Below, one piece after another: positions 15,871 to 23,495 of a stretch of DNA of 31,441 nucleotides; the first letter of the stretch is position 1, and each line of letters begins with the position of its first letter. Position numbers and translations under genes: made by a program. A model generated the notes under the pieces. The model ran no database searches and was not told the DNA's origin. It was given only the letters and a program-made list of their open reading frames with translations. This stretch comes from Bacillota bacterium (GTDB lineage Bacteria > Bacillota > Clostridia > Saccharofermentanales > DTU023), in contig JAEWFX010000051.1 of assembly GCA_023388605.1 (NCBI GenBank), positions 1-31,441 on the forward strand. The letters are read 5' to 3'.

Positions 15871-16488
15871 ATGGACTTTTTAGAGGGATTTTTTCTAGGC
15901 AAAGTTTGGACAGATTCAGATGTTAGAGCAAAAACTATTCGCAGTGTTTATCTGTTGCTGTCACTGTTTTTGTTACTGGGTTTTGGCTTAGCTTTAGCTG
16001 GTAAAGGTTTTATTTTTAAGGTAAGCAATCTGCCATCTGCTCTGCTTTTTGCGATGACTATTTTGCTTACTCTTGCTCTGCCGATAGTGTCAGCTTTTTA
16101 CCATCGCTGCCACTTGGCGATCAAAATTCTGATCCTCGTGTTGTTTAGTGTGCAATATATCTTTGCTATAGCATGTTTTTCTCATGTGATTTTGCCGCAT
16201 ATAACTTTTGACATCGCTTTTATGTTGCAGACGGCCATTCAGTTTGCCGAAGGCGTAATCGAGAAGAGTTCGCATATTTTCATCACCCAGGAAAGTTTGC
16301 TGTCTACCTTAGTAGGTGTCGCCATCGGCTGCATCACTATCGCGTTTTTAGGGATGTTATTGCTAGTGTTCTTGATAGCTCTTCCCATCTTACTGTTGTT
16401 AGCGATCAAGTGGATACACAATTTTTTGAGTTTATTAGTCTCGTATATTCTGTCGCACACTGAACGCAAGACCACTTTGACCCGCTAG
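15871..16488 (+). CDS. Unknown membrane protein (205 aa)
   Basis: I do not recognise the family. The protein has about five predicted membrane helices (roughly residues 25-45, 54-76, 82-105, 142-161 and 163-184). The loop between the third and fourth holds QFAEGVIEKSSHIFITQES. The C-terminal tail SHTERKTTLTR is basic. There are no obvious catalytic motifs. It has its own extended -10 promoter and sits between whiA and an htrA-type protease. The ribosome site, GTAGGTAGCT, is moderate. Codon use looks like that of its neighbours, so it is likely a real native gene. Confidence 0.75.
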   Translation: MDFLEGFFLGKVWTDSDVRAKTIRSVYLLLSLFLLLGFGLALAGKGFIFKVSNLPSALLFAMTILLTLALPIVSAFYHRCHLAIKILILVLFSVQYIFAIACFSHVILPHITFDIAFMLQTAIQFAEGVIEKSSHIFITQESLLSTLVGVAIGCITIAFLGMLLLVFLIALPILLLLAIKWIHNFLSLLVSYILSHTERKTTLTR

Positions 16489-16594
16489 TTCACAAAACTG
16501 CCATATTTTAGTCGGAATTGTTGCCAATTCAATTTAGATTACGACACAGAATGTGTGGATAATAATTTTGAAATTTTAGTTAAGAGGCAATCTT

Positions 16595-17956
16595 ATGAGT
16601 GATAATCAACGTTTTGAGTGCAATCATTTACCCCAAGATCAACAACAACCAGTTACTTATCAGACAGTACCTCAGTATCATGTAGAAGAAGGTATAGTCG
16701 CTACTGCTGCTTCTAAACCGAAGCGGAAGCGAAAGGGTCGCTTGATCTGGTTGTTGGTGCTCTTAGTTCTTGTTTTATTTGCAGGAATTTTCATCGGGGT
16801 GAGATTATATCCTCAGCTGCATGAAAAGCATGCCAAAATTGTGAGTTACTTGAGTGGAGATCATGATCGTGACGATGATTACGATAAAGATGACAGCAAA
16901 AACTATGCTGATAAAAAGGAGCTAGACAACGATAGAAAAGATGGTGATACTAGCCAGCGTAAAGTACCTAGCTTCTACACCAAAGAGGAAGCAGCTCAGC
17001 GTAGAGATATCAAAAATCTGAGTATCCCTGAGATTGTTGAAAATGCCAAAGAGGGCGTGGTAGCTATCACCAGTGATAAAGAGTTAGAAACCCAGTATGG
17101 TGTTATGATCGGACACTCAGCTGGCTCAGGATTTATCATCTCTGAAGATGGCTATGTAGTAACAAACGAGCATGTTATACATGATACTAACAATATAAAG
17201 ATCGTCTTAAATGATGGTTCTAGCCAATCTGCAGAATTGGTAGGCTCTGATCCGCTCAATGATATAGCAGTATTGAAGATGGAAGGTAGTGGTTATAAGC
17301 CTGTAGAATTAGGTTCATCAGCCGATTTGCAAGTAGGAGAGCTAGCTGTTGCTATCGGTAATCCTTCTGGTAATCTCAGCGGTACAGTAACAGCAGGTAT
17401 AATCTCTGCACTTGAACGTGAAATCAATGTACAGGGATTACAGATGGTTCTCTTACAGACTGATACTGCTATCAATGAAGGCAATTCAGGTGGAGCACTC
17501 TTCAATAGTCGTGGTCAAGTAATTGGCATCAACACCGCTAAACTATCGATGAGTGAGTCAGGCAAGTCAGTCTACGAAGGTTTGGGATTTGCCATACCCA
17601 TCGATACGGCCAAACCTATTATCGATGACCTCATTGAATATGGTTATGTCAAAGATCGTGCAGTTCTTGGAATCAAGGGTGTTTCTATAGGCAAACAGCT
17701 ATTTGTGGGTCCCAATGATTTTGGCGGTATATATATAACTGAAGTAATCCCTGGCAGTGCTGCAGAGAAGGCAGATTTACGTAAAGGAGATATCATTATT
17801 AGCTTTAACGAGCAGAGAGTGCGTGAGCCGATGGATATCAACAACGAGATCAAAAAACTTAAGGTCGGAGATGAAGTGAAACTGGAGATTTACCGCGATG
17901 AAAAGGTGAATGAAATCACTGTAACTTTAGGTTCACAAGACAATAAGTCAAATTAG
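16595..17956 (+). CDS. htrA: Membrane-anchored HtrA/DegP-type serine protease
   Basis: 453 residues. A cytosolic tail with a basic cluster (KPKRKRKGR) precedes one membrane helix at 50-71, then a highly charged Asp/Lys linker (about 88-125). The trypsin-like domain has the triad His193 (TNEHVIHD), Asp223 (NDIAVLKM) and Ser298 (NEGNSGGALFN). One PDZ domain follows (about 350-445; GGIYITEVIPGSAAEKADL). This is the DegP/HtrA (S1C) layout of Gram-positive surface quality-control proteases. The start follows AAGAGGCAATCTT. It probably handles misfolded secreted proteins and is expected to be stress-regulated, though no specific operator is recognised. Confidence 0.95.
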   Translation: MSDNQRFECNHLPQDQQQPVTYQTVPQYHVEEGIVATAASKPKRKRKGRLIWLLVLLVLVLFAGIFIGVRLYPQLHEKHAKIVSYLSGDHDRDDDYDKDDSKNYADKKELDNDRKDGDTSQRKVPSFYTKEEAAQRRDIKNLSIPEIVENAKEGVVAITSDKELETQYGVMIGHSAGSGFIISEDGYVVTNEHVIHDTNNIKIVLNDGSSQSAELVGSDPLNDIAVLKMEGSGYKPVELGSSADLQVGELAVAIGNPSGNLSGTVTAGIISALEREINVQGLQMVLLQTDTAINEGNSGGALFNSRGQVIGINTAKLSMSESGKSVYEGLGFAIPIDTAKPIIDDLIEYGYVKDRAVLGIKGVSIGKQLFVGPNDFGGIYITEVIPGSAAEKADLRKGDIIISFNEQRVREPMDINNEIKKLKVGDEVKLEIYRDEKVNEITVTLGSQDNKSN

Positions 17957-17980
17957 TTGACAATACACTTATTTAGGATT

Positions 17981-18017
17981 GCACTGGCAGGAACACTTTA
18001 TAGCTATCAGTGCTATT
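17981..18017 (+). terminator. Weak terminator-like hairpin after htrA
   Basis: GCACTG (17981-17986) pairs with CAGTGC (18008-18013), followed by TATTTT. The stem is only six pairs and the loop is 21 bases, so termination would be inefficient at best. Confidence 0.35.
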
Positions 18018-18040
18018 TTGAACTAATCTCCGCATAGATG

Positions 18041-18049
18041 TGCTAAAAT
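18041..18049 (+). promoter_or_regulatory. Extended -10 promoter of murJ
   Basis: TGCTAAAAT matches an extended -10 with one change from consensus. It would place the transcript start near 18056, upstream of ribosome site CGGAG (18066-18070) and ATG at 18079. This argues against an earlier GTG start at 18040. Confidence 0.5.
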
Positions 18050-18078
18050 TTTTATCACTACTATACGGAGACTTTTTT

Positions 18079-19677
18079 ATGACCAGATCCATTCGTCGTA
18101 CACATAACATCAAAGCTGGCAGTGCTCGCATTATCGCTCGCGCTACCATGATTTCAATGGTAGGCTTGACGCTCTCTAAGATCACTGGCTTTTTACGTGA
18201 AATACTCATCATACCTAAACTTGGTTACGGCGTATATTCTGATGCCTATAACGTCGGATTCTTGATCCCCGATCTTTTGTATGAATTGTTGTTGGGTGGT
18301 GCTGTCGCTGCAGCCATTATGCCTACGCTATCAGCTGGCATTGAGCGTGATCGACAGAAGCAGGCCTGGGAATCTGTCAATATCTTTATCTCCATCTTTA
18401 TGTCTGCTGTGGTAGTGATTATGGGTGTCATCGCCATATTGATGCCTTGGTTGATTCAAATCATGAACCCCAACAAAGATTCTCAAGTGATCTCTGTAGC
18501 CATTCCAGTATCTCGTATTTTACTGTTACAGTGCATAGTGATGATGTTAGTAGGATTATTGAATGGAGTTCTCAACGCCTACAAGCATTTTGGTTTCCCA
18601 GCATTCGGCTCTACTATCTACAATGTTGTCTACATGTTCGCCCTGATAAAACTAGGGGCTCCCAGCGATCAAAATCTTAGATATGTCGCCTATGGTGTCG
18701 TCGGTGCTGCTAGTGTTTATCTCTTCTATCTTCTCGTTTTAGCACGTCGTGAGTTGGTTTGGCTGCGATTGAATTTTGACTACCAACATCCTGGCTTTAG
18801 ACATTTAGTTCGCTTAGCTCTGCCCACATTGTTATCTGGATCTGTCTTGAACTTAAACAATATCATCATGAATAGTTTCGCCAATCAATTTGTCGGTGCA
18901 CCTACTACTTTGCGACAAGCGAATACGATATGGTCTTTGCCGTATGGTGTTTTGGCAGTTGCCATAGGTAGCGTTATGTTGCCGAATCTGACTGGCTTCT
19001 TTGCTAAAAGAGACTTTCAACAAGTTCGTATTCTCTATACAGATAGTCTACGCAAGGCCGTGTATTATATAGCACCTTTTGCAATCGGTTTTGCTTTCTA
19101 TAATTTCCAGACAGTACAGGCTATTTTCCAGTGGAACAGTGAAACTTATACCGATGAGCAAGTAGCAGTTACAGGTCATGTACTAGTATGGTTTTGTATC
19201 AGCATGTTAGCCCAGACTGTGGTCTATCTAACTAATTGTGCTTTCTTTGCTCGCAAAGTGACGCGTCTAGCTCTTTTTATCGGTGTGGTCAGTTTAGTCC
19301 TCAATCCGCTATTTTGCTTTATCTATGTCAAAACCTTTGATCTAGGAATCACCGGTATAGCTATGGCTCATGCCAGCTACAGCGTGATCAGTGCCATGCT
19401 TCTATTTGCTCTCTACAAAAAGCATGTCCCAGCAGCTAGACCTTATCGTATATATCCATTTGCAGTGCGCGTAGTTATCTGTGCTCTGGTAGCAAGTGTG
19501 GTCAGTTTTGCTTTATCCATGCTCGGTATCAGACCCAGTCATAAAATTGTTCAGTTACTGGTCTATGCTGTGCAGATGTCTATCACGATTTTCGCTTACT
19601 ATGTGACGGGTATTGCCATCGGTATGCGTGAGGCTGTCAAGTTACAGGAAAAACTATTGAGTATTATTCGGAGATAA
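18079..19677 (+). CDS. murJ: Lipid II flippase MurJ
   Basis: 532 residues from the chosen ATG, with about 14 membrane helices of the MVF/MurJ type. Family features are SKITGFLREILI near the N-terminus, SDAYNVGFLIPDLLYELLLG, and PFAIGFAFYN in the second half. MurJ moves the peptidoglycan precursor lipid II to the outer face of the membrane. The ATG is supported by CGGAG eight bases upstream; a GTG at 18040 would add 13 residues with no ribosome site. It is followed after three bases by an unknown small gene, so they form an operon. Confidence 0.94.
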   Translation: MTRSIRRTHNIKAGSARIIARATMISMVGLTLSKITGFLREILIIPKLGYGVYSDAYNVGFLIPDLLYELLLGGAVAAAIMPTLSAGIERDRQKQAWESVNIFISIFMSAVVVIMGVIAILMPWLIQIMNPNKDSQVISVAIPVSRILLLQCIVMMLVGLLNGVLNAYKHFGFPAFGSTIYNVVYMFALIKLGAPSDQNLRYVAYGVVGAASVYLFYLLVLARRELVWLRLNFDYQHPGFRHLVRLALPTLLSGSVLNLNNIIMNSFANQFVGAPTTLRQANTIWSLPYGVLAVAIGSVMLPNLTGFFAKRDFQQVRILYTDSLRKAVYYIAPFAIGFAFYNFQTVQAIFQWNSETYTDEQVAVTGHVLVWFCISMLAQTVVYLTNCAFFARKVTRLALFIGVVSLVLNPLFCFIYVKTFDLGITGIAMAHASYSVISAMLLFALYKKHVPAARPYRIYPFAVRVVICALVASVVSFALSMLGIRPSHKIVQLLVYAVQMSITIFAYYVTGIAIGMREAVKLQEKLLSIIRR

Positions 19678-19680
19678 AAG

Positions 19681-20145
19681 ATGAACATAGAGCAGAGAAT
19701 AATTGAGTTTCGTCATGCCCCTATCGATCGCAAATCACAGAGGCCAGGCGATAAGTTTCTAGGCTTTTGGATTTATATAAAAACCTTTGCTATGCAGGGA
19801 AGCCGTCGCCGTCAGATCAAGCAATGCACCTCTTATCTACATAAGTTTTTTGAAACGGGTGAACTGGCGGAAATTATTGCTGAAAATCCTGAGCAGGCTT
19901 GGTCTGCTATCGCTGAACAGTGCTATGAGTCGGCTAAGCTCTTGATTGAAACCTGCCTTAAAGATAGAAATTATGGCAGCAAATTTTTCAATCTCATGCC
20001 GTTAAAGAGTGAAGAATTAGAACTGAAGATCGAAGGTGATCGTGACCTCATCGTCGATATTATCCAGGCTACTGATTTCCCGCAGAAAGGTTTGATAACT
20101 CAAAGTTATCAGCGTGGTTATCGAACTGTAATGGAGAAAGTTTAA
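19681..20145 (+). CDS. Unknown soluble protein (154 aa) downstream of murJ
   Basis: I do not recognise the family. It is probably cytosolic and rich in charged residues, with predicted helices throughout (for example SRRRQIKQCTSYLHKFFETG and AWSAIAEQCYESAKLLIETC). No signal peptide, membrane segment or catalytic motif is visible. It begins three bases after the murJ stop with a good ribosome site (GGAGATAAAAG) and its codon use matches its neighbours, so it is likely a real gene. Its stop overlaps the stop of the convergent plsC gene, and the terminator for this operon lies inside plsC. A role linked to murJ is only guilt by association. Confidence 0.75.
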   Translation: MNIEQRIIEFRHAPIDRKSQRPGDKFLGFWIYIKTFAMQGSRRRQIKQCTSYLHKFFETGELAEIIAENPEQAWSAIAEQCYESAKLLIETCLKDRNYGSKFFNLMPLKSEELELKIEGDRDLIVDIIQATDFPQKGLITQSYQRGYRTVMEKV

Positions 20146-20834
20146 CGAAGATATTTGCTCTCTGCAGTGTGCAATACGGCAGAGAGTTTATTATTTAGAG
20201 CATGCACATCATCGAAATCTGCGGGATTGAGTGGCTCTAAAAAATAGATATCGATATGATGACGCCTCTTGGTGTCAGGATCTTTTAAGCGTGGCATGGA
20301 CATGTGCCGAGAGAAGAATTTATAAGCTCCAGCTATATAGACGGGAACTAATAGCTTGTTTGCTTTTTGGGCGATGTAGGCAGCTCCGCTCTGTATCTCT
20401 CCGAGCAAGCCGTCTGATGTGCGTGTTCCCTCAGGATGCACCAAAACTATATTACCTGCCTGACAGGCGTTGCGGGCCTTGATCAAGGTCTTGATAGCTG
20501 ATCGTTTAGAGCTGCGATCAACAGGTATGATGGGACAAAAACGTAACATAATCTTCCCGAAAAGACCGTATTTAGTAGCGAGATCAGCAGCAGCGATGGC
20601 AGAGACTTTGTCACGTTGAGTTTTATTCAAGCCCTTAGCGATCAGCAAGGCATCGACAAATGACTGATGATTTGCAGCTAGGACGCACGAATCATCAGAC
20701 GGTACATTTTCTACGCCGTGGTAACGCAAAGTTGCTAAGTGGCTGAAAATGAAAGTACCTATCCTAGCTAAGAATTTGCCTAAAGCGTCATGCTTAAGTA
20801 TTTCATTCTTTTGAATTTTGTTGTCTTCTTTCAC
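20142..20834 (-). CDS. plsC: 1-acyl-sn-glycerol-3-phosphate acyltransferase (PlsC family)
   Basis: About 230 residues. The acyltransferase motif I is NHQSFVDA (His56, Asp61), and motif III is HPEGTRTSDG with the conserved Glu-Gly. PlsC adds the second acyl chain to lysophosphatidic acid in phospholipid synthesis, at the membrane. I chose GTG at 20834 because ACGGAG lies eight bases upstream; a TTG at 20888 would add 18 residues without a ribosome site. The gene overlaps the 3' end of tadA by 32 bases, so its translation is probably coupled to tadA. A 1-acylglycerol acyltransferase of another specificity is possible. Confidence 0.92.
   Translation of the reverse strand: MKEDNKIQKNEILKHDALGKFLARIGTFIFSHLATLRYHGVENVPSDDSCVLAANHQSFVDALLIAKGLNKTQRDKVSAIAAADLATKYGLFGKIMLRFCPIIPVDRSSKRSAIKTLIKARNACQAGNIVLVHPEGTRTSDGLLGEIQSGAAYIAQKANKLLVPVYIAGAYKFFSRHMSMPRLKDPDTKRRHHIDIYFLEPLNPADFDDVHALNNKLSAVLHTAESKYLR
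20158..20196 (+). terminator. Terminator of the murJ operon, embedded in plsC antisense
   Basis: CTCTCTGC (20158-20165) pairs perfectly with GCAGAGAG (20179-20186), with a 13-base loop and a TTTATTATTT tail. It lies 13 bases after the stop of the 154-aa gene and inside the last codons of plsC on the other strand. Confidence 0.75.
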
Positions 20835-21273
20835 GAAAAAAACTCCGTAGGATCTCTCCGCATTCTTTTTCCAGTATACCACCCTCAACGGCAGTATGAT
20901 GGTTTACAGAGCTATCGAATAAGTTGCCTAGGGGATTGCTGCCACAAGCACCATTTTTGGGATCATAAGCACCATAAACCAGACGAGCGACATGAGCTTG
21001 CATGATGGCTCCAGCACACATCACACAGGGTTCAAGCGTGACATACATCTCACAATCTGCCAATCTCCAATACTTGCGATTTTTACAGGCAGAGCGTAGA
21101 GCTATGATCTCAGCATGACCGGTGGGGTCAACATCGCTCTCACGACAATTGCTGCCGGTCGCTACTACCTCATCGCCACAGACGATCAAACAGCCGACGG
21201 GCACCTCGCCACGTTCCTTAGCTGCCTCTGCTTCTCGTAGGGCTAATTGCATATAAAAAGTATCTCTATCCAT
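20803..21273 (-). CDS. tadA: tRNA-specific adenosine deaminase TadA
   Basis: 156 residues from the chosen ATG. Zinc and catalytic motifs are HAE (His53, Glu55) and PCVMC (Cys83, Cys86). The N-terminus MQLALREAEAAKERGEVPVG is typical. TadA converts A34 to inosine in tRNA-Arg(ACG). The frame is open for 42 more codons to 21399, but this would run into the divergent gene; MDRDTFYMQLAL is the usual family start, so ATG at 21273 is preferred although its ribosome site (AAGGAT) is very close. It is the first gene of a tadA-plsC pair and is divergent from the zinc-ribbon protein gene. Confidence 0.94.
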   Translation of the reverse strand: MDRDTFYMQLALREAEAAKERGEVPVGCLIVCGDEVVATGSNCRESDVDPTGHAEIIALRSACKNRKYWRLADCEMYVTLEPCVMCAGAIMQAHVARLVYGAYDPKNGACGSNPLGNLFDSSVNHHTAVEGGILEKECGEILRSFFRERRQQNSKE

Positions 21274-21282
21274 ATCCTTAAA

Positions 21283-21311
21283 TTGCACTTTAGGCTTGTG
21301 ACAACTATAAT
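21283..21311 (+). promoter_or_regulatory. Strong predicted promoter of the zinc-ribbon protein gene
   Basis: TTGCAC (21283-21288), a 17-base spacer, then perfect TATAAT (21306-21311). Transcription would start near 21318, about 23 bases before the ATG at 21341. The ribosome site is TTTGGAGGC. Confidence 0.7.
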
Positions 21312-21340
21312 ACATAAAGTTATCATTATTTGGAGGCAAA

Positions 21341-22072
21341 ATGGCTGCGAAACTGGGTAAATGTAAAAATTGTGGTTCATTGATTTTAGTGGACACCAAG
21401 AAAGATCAAGCTCATTGCGTGTTTTGTAACTGTGTATTCCCTAAACAAGAAGCATTCGATTTGTATGAGAACGATGAAGGGCATACATATCTAAATGAAC
21501 AGCAACCAGAATACAATGGCCCGCAATTGAGTCCTGTAGGTCAACAAAAAGTTGTATTTAACAATGTCAGCAAAAAAGGTAATAAACAGACAGACACCAC
21601 TGCAGATAAACCTGTGTTTAAAGCACAGAACAAAAAATTGCCGAATACCAAGTTGTCCTCTAGTCAGAGAGTGAAATTCTTAGCTGTGATCGTCTTGATC
21701 ATTGTCGCATTCTTCGCTGTCACACTGCCCTTTGTAATCCCACGTGATCGCGTACGCAGTCAACTTAATGATGAATTTTCGAAAGTGCTGTCAGCCAATA
21801 CTGACCTCAAGGCAGATCAGTTAAGTTTAGGTCAGAACTTTGACATTCAACGTGGCGACAACAGTCTTGTGACTGTCGTTGTTCAAAAAGCTGATCAGGC
21901 GTTGGTGGCGAAACTATTCGACGAATATTGTCGCTTGCGTTCTGAGGTCCTAGGTGATGATAAGACTGATTACAGCGCTGTCACTATGCGTGTTTATTCC
22001 ACCTCAGATAGTTTTGAGATCGATCGCCCACAGTCTGATAATTACGCTGAGAACATTAAAATCATAGAGTAA
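21341..22072 (+). CDS. Unknown zinc-ribbon, single-pass membrane protein
   Basis: 243 residues; not a family I can name. The N-terminus holds two CxxC pairs (CKNCGSLIL and CVFCN, residues 7-10 and 26-29), a classical zinc ribbon. A polar linker follows to residue 105, then one membrane helix (about 110-131, FLAVIVLIIVAFFAVTLPFV). The remaining 110 residues would be on the outside and contain no known motif. With an N-terminal cytosolic zinc ribbon it resembles zinc-ribbon membrane sensors in overall shape only. It has a good promoter and ribosome site, and its stop is one base before the nucleoside kinase ATG, so the two are co-translated. Confidence 0.78.
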   Translation: MAAKLGKCKNCGSLILVDTKKDQAHCVFCNCVFPKQEAFDLYENDEGHTYLNEQQPEYNGPQLSPVGQQKVVFNNVSKKGNKQTDTTADKPVFKAQNKKLPNTKLSSSQRVKFLAVIVLIIVAFFAVTLPFVIPRDRVRSQLNDEFSKVLSANTDLKADQLSLGQNFDIQRGDNSLVTVVVQKADQALVAKLFDEYCRLRSEVLGDDKTDYSAVTMRVYSTSDSFEIDRPQSDNYAENIKIIE

Positions 22073-22073
22073 T

Positions 22074-23063
22074 ATGGCCATTTTAGATAATGTCCAAGTA
22101 TTGACACTCAATGAGCTCAATCAAGAGATTGAAGCTGGTTTTGCAGATTTTGTAACACGTTGTGAAGAAGCTTTTCGCAACCAAGTTCGTGAAATAACTG
22201 AACGAACTCTCGACAACAAATTGAAACTAGTCGTTTTGTCTGGACCAACTAGTTCTGGCAAAACTACCTTTTCCAATCACTTTGTGAGGGAGATTACAGC
22301 TGCGGGTCGAACCATGCACCTGATCTCACTCGATGATTATTACTACGAAAAACCACTTGATTATGATAAACAGGGAAGACCTGATTTCGAGAGTGTCAAT
22401 ACTCTAGATCTCACCTTGTTTACTGAGCATGTCAATAAACTGCTGGCAGGTGAAGAAGTCTCTCTCCCAACTTTTTCCTTCAAGGAACGTAGACGTATCT
22501 ACTTGCCTGAACGCCAGCTGAGGATTGATGACGATGATGTGTTGATGGTGGAAGGTTTGCACGGTCTAGCTTCAGAGGTTATCGGCAATATCGACCAAAG
22601 TCAGGTCATAAAGTTATTCATCCGTCCATTTTTGCGTTTTTACCACTCGGCAGATATGCTCTTGCGTGGTACTGATTTACGTAAGTTACGCCGTATATGT
22701 CGCGATGTAATCCATCGTCAATCATCGGCGATCATGACTTTAGATTATTGGCCGATGATCGATCTGCATGAAAAACAAGTTATGGACACTTACTTAGAAG
22801 CTGCAGATTATTTCGTCAATTCAGCTCTGCCCTATGAGCTATGTGTAATAGCTCCACAGGCCAAAAAACTATTAGAGCAAGGAATAAGGGCGTACCAAGA
22901 AGGTGAGCTAAAGAGTCCGCATTCACGTATTAAAAATGGTGGATTCGCTGATCTTAAAGCTGCTATACATGAAGCAAAACGCTTAGTCGCGATCTGTGAT
23001 CTATTGCCTTCTATGTCTAATGAGTACGTTCCCAAGGACTCTATCTTGCAGGAGTTTTTATAG
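22074..23063 (+). CDS. Uridine kinase-like nucleoside kinase (P-loop)
   Basis: 329 residues. The P-loop is GPTSSGKT (57-64), followed by ISLDDYYYEKP, typical of the uridine kinase/phosphoribulokinase family, with VEGLHGL and RICRDVIHR for later conserved sites. These enzymes phosphorylate uridine or cytidine in pyrimidine salvage. Many clostridial relatives are about 550 residues, with an extra N-terminal TGS-like region; here only about 50 residues precede the kinase core. The exact substrate is not certain. It is coupled to the upstream zinc-ribbon gene (one base between stop and start). Confidence 0.87.
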   Translation: MAILDNVQVLTLNELNQEIEAGFADFVTRCEEAFRNQVREITERTLDNKLKLVVLSGPTSSGKTTFSNHFVREITAAGRTMHLISLDDYYYEKPLDYDKQGRPDFESVNTLDLTLFTEHVNKLLAGEEVSLPTFSFKERRRIYLPERQLRIDDDDVLMVEGLHGLASEVIGNIDQSQVIKLFIRPFLRFYHSADMLLRGTDLRKLRRICRDVIHRQSSAIMTLDYWPMIDLHEKQVMDTYLEAADYFVNSALPYELCVIAPQAKKLLEQGIRAYQEGELKSPHSRIKNGGFADLKAAIHEAKRLVAICDLLPSMSNEYVPKDSILQEFL

Positions 23064-23077
23064 TAACTAAAGTTACT
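23062..23077. repeat. Short palindrome at the end of the nucleoside kinase gene
   Basis: AGTAACT-AA-AGTTACT is a perfect inverted repeat that begins in the kinase stop codon. In RNA it would make a six-pair stem with a four-base loop, followed by GC-rich sequence and TTCTTTTG. It may be a weak terminator or an operator ahead of the thioredoxin promoter. Confidence 0.4.
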
Positions 23078-23110
23078 CGCGGTTCTTTTGTTGTTTAAAA
23101 CTTCGGTTGC

Positions 23111-23139
23111 TTGCCACAATGGTCAGTCAATTCTATCCT
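23111..23139 (+). promoter_or_regulatory. Possible promoter of the thioredoxin gene
   Basis: TTGCCA (23111-23116), a 17-base spacer, then TATCCT (23134-23139). Spacing is right but the -10 is imperfect. It lies about 30 bases before the thioredoxin ribosome site. Confidence 0.4.
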
Positions 23140-23171
23140 TATTGCATACGAATTTACATATGGAGGATGTT

Positions 23172-23489
23172 ATGAGCAAAGAAATAACTGTCGCTTCATT
23201 TGATGCAGAAGTAATGCAAAGCGATGTGCCTGTACTCGTTGATTTTTGGGCTCCGTGGTGTGGACCTTGCCGTATGATTGGTCCAGTTGTAGAAAAAATT
23301 TCCGATGATTATGCTGATCGTCTCAAAGTTTGTAAGGTCAATGTTGATGATGAGCAAGCTCTCGCTGAAAAGTATAGAGTGAAGAGTATTCCTACACTGT
23401 ACTTATTCAAAAATGGTGAAGTCGTCAATCGCCTGGTCGGTGCTAGATCATATGAAGATTTAGTCGCTGAAATCAATAAAGTACTGTAA
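23172..23489 (+). CDS. trxA: Thioredoxin
   Basis: 105 residues, a standard single-domain thioredoxin. The active site is WAPWCGPC (Cys30, Cys33), with Asp24 buried and the cis-proline in SIPTLYLF. It is the general cytosolic disulfide reductase and the likely electron donor for the CcdA-TlpA relay at 4955-6320. The ATG was chosen because TGGAGGATGTT lies upstream and MSKEITVASF is the usual family start; the frame extends 28 codons earlier without support. A terminator-like hairpin begins about 25 bases after the stop. Confidence 0.97.
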   Translation: MSKEITVASFDAEVMQSDVPVLVDFWAPWCGPCRMIGPVVEKISDDYADRLKVCKVNVDDEQALAEKYRVKSIPTLYLFKNGEVVNRLVGARSYEDLVAEINKVL

Positions 23490-23495
23490 AGAAAA

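Noticed and set aside
21274..21399. Longer TadA start
   Set aside because: It would overlap the divergent zinc-ribbon gene and its promoter, and the added residues are not TadA-like.
23088..23171. Longer thioredoxin start
   Set aside because: The extra 28 residues have no similarity to thioredoxins, and the strong GGAGG site directly precedes the later ATG.
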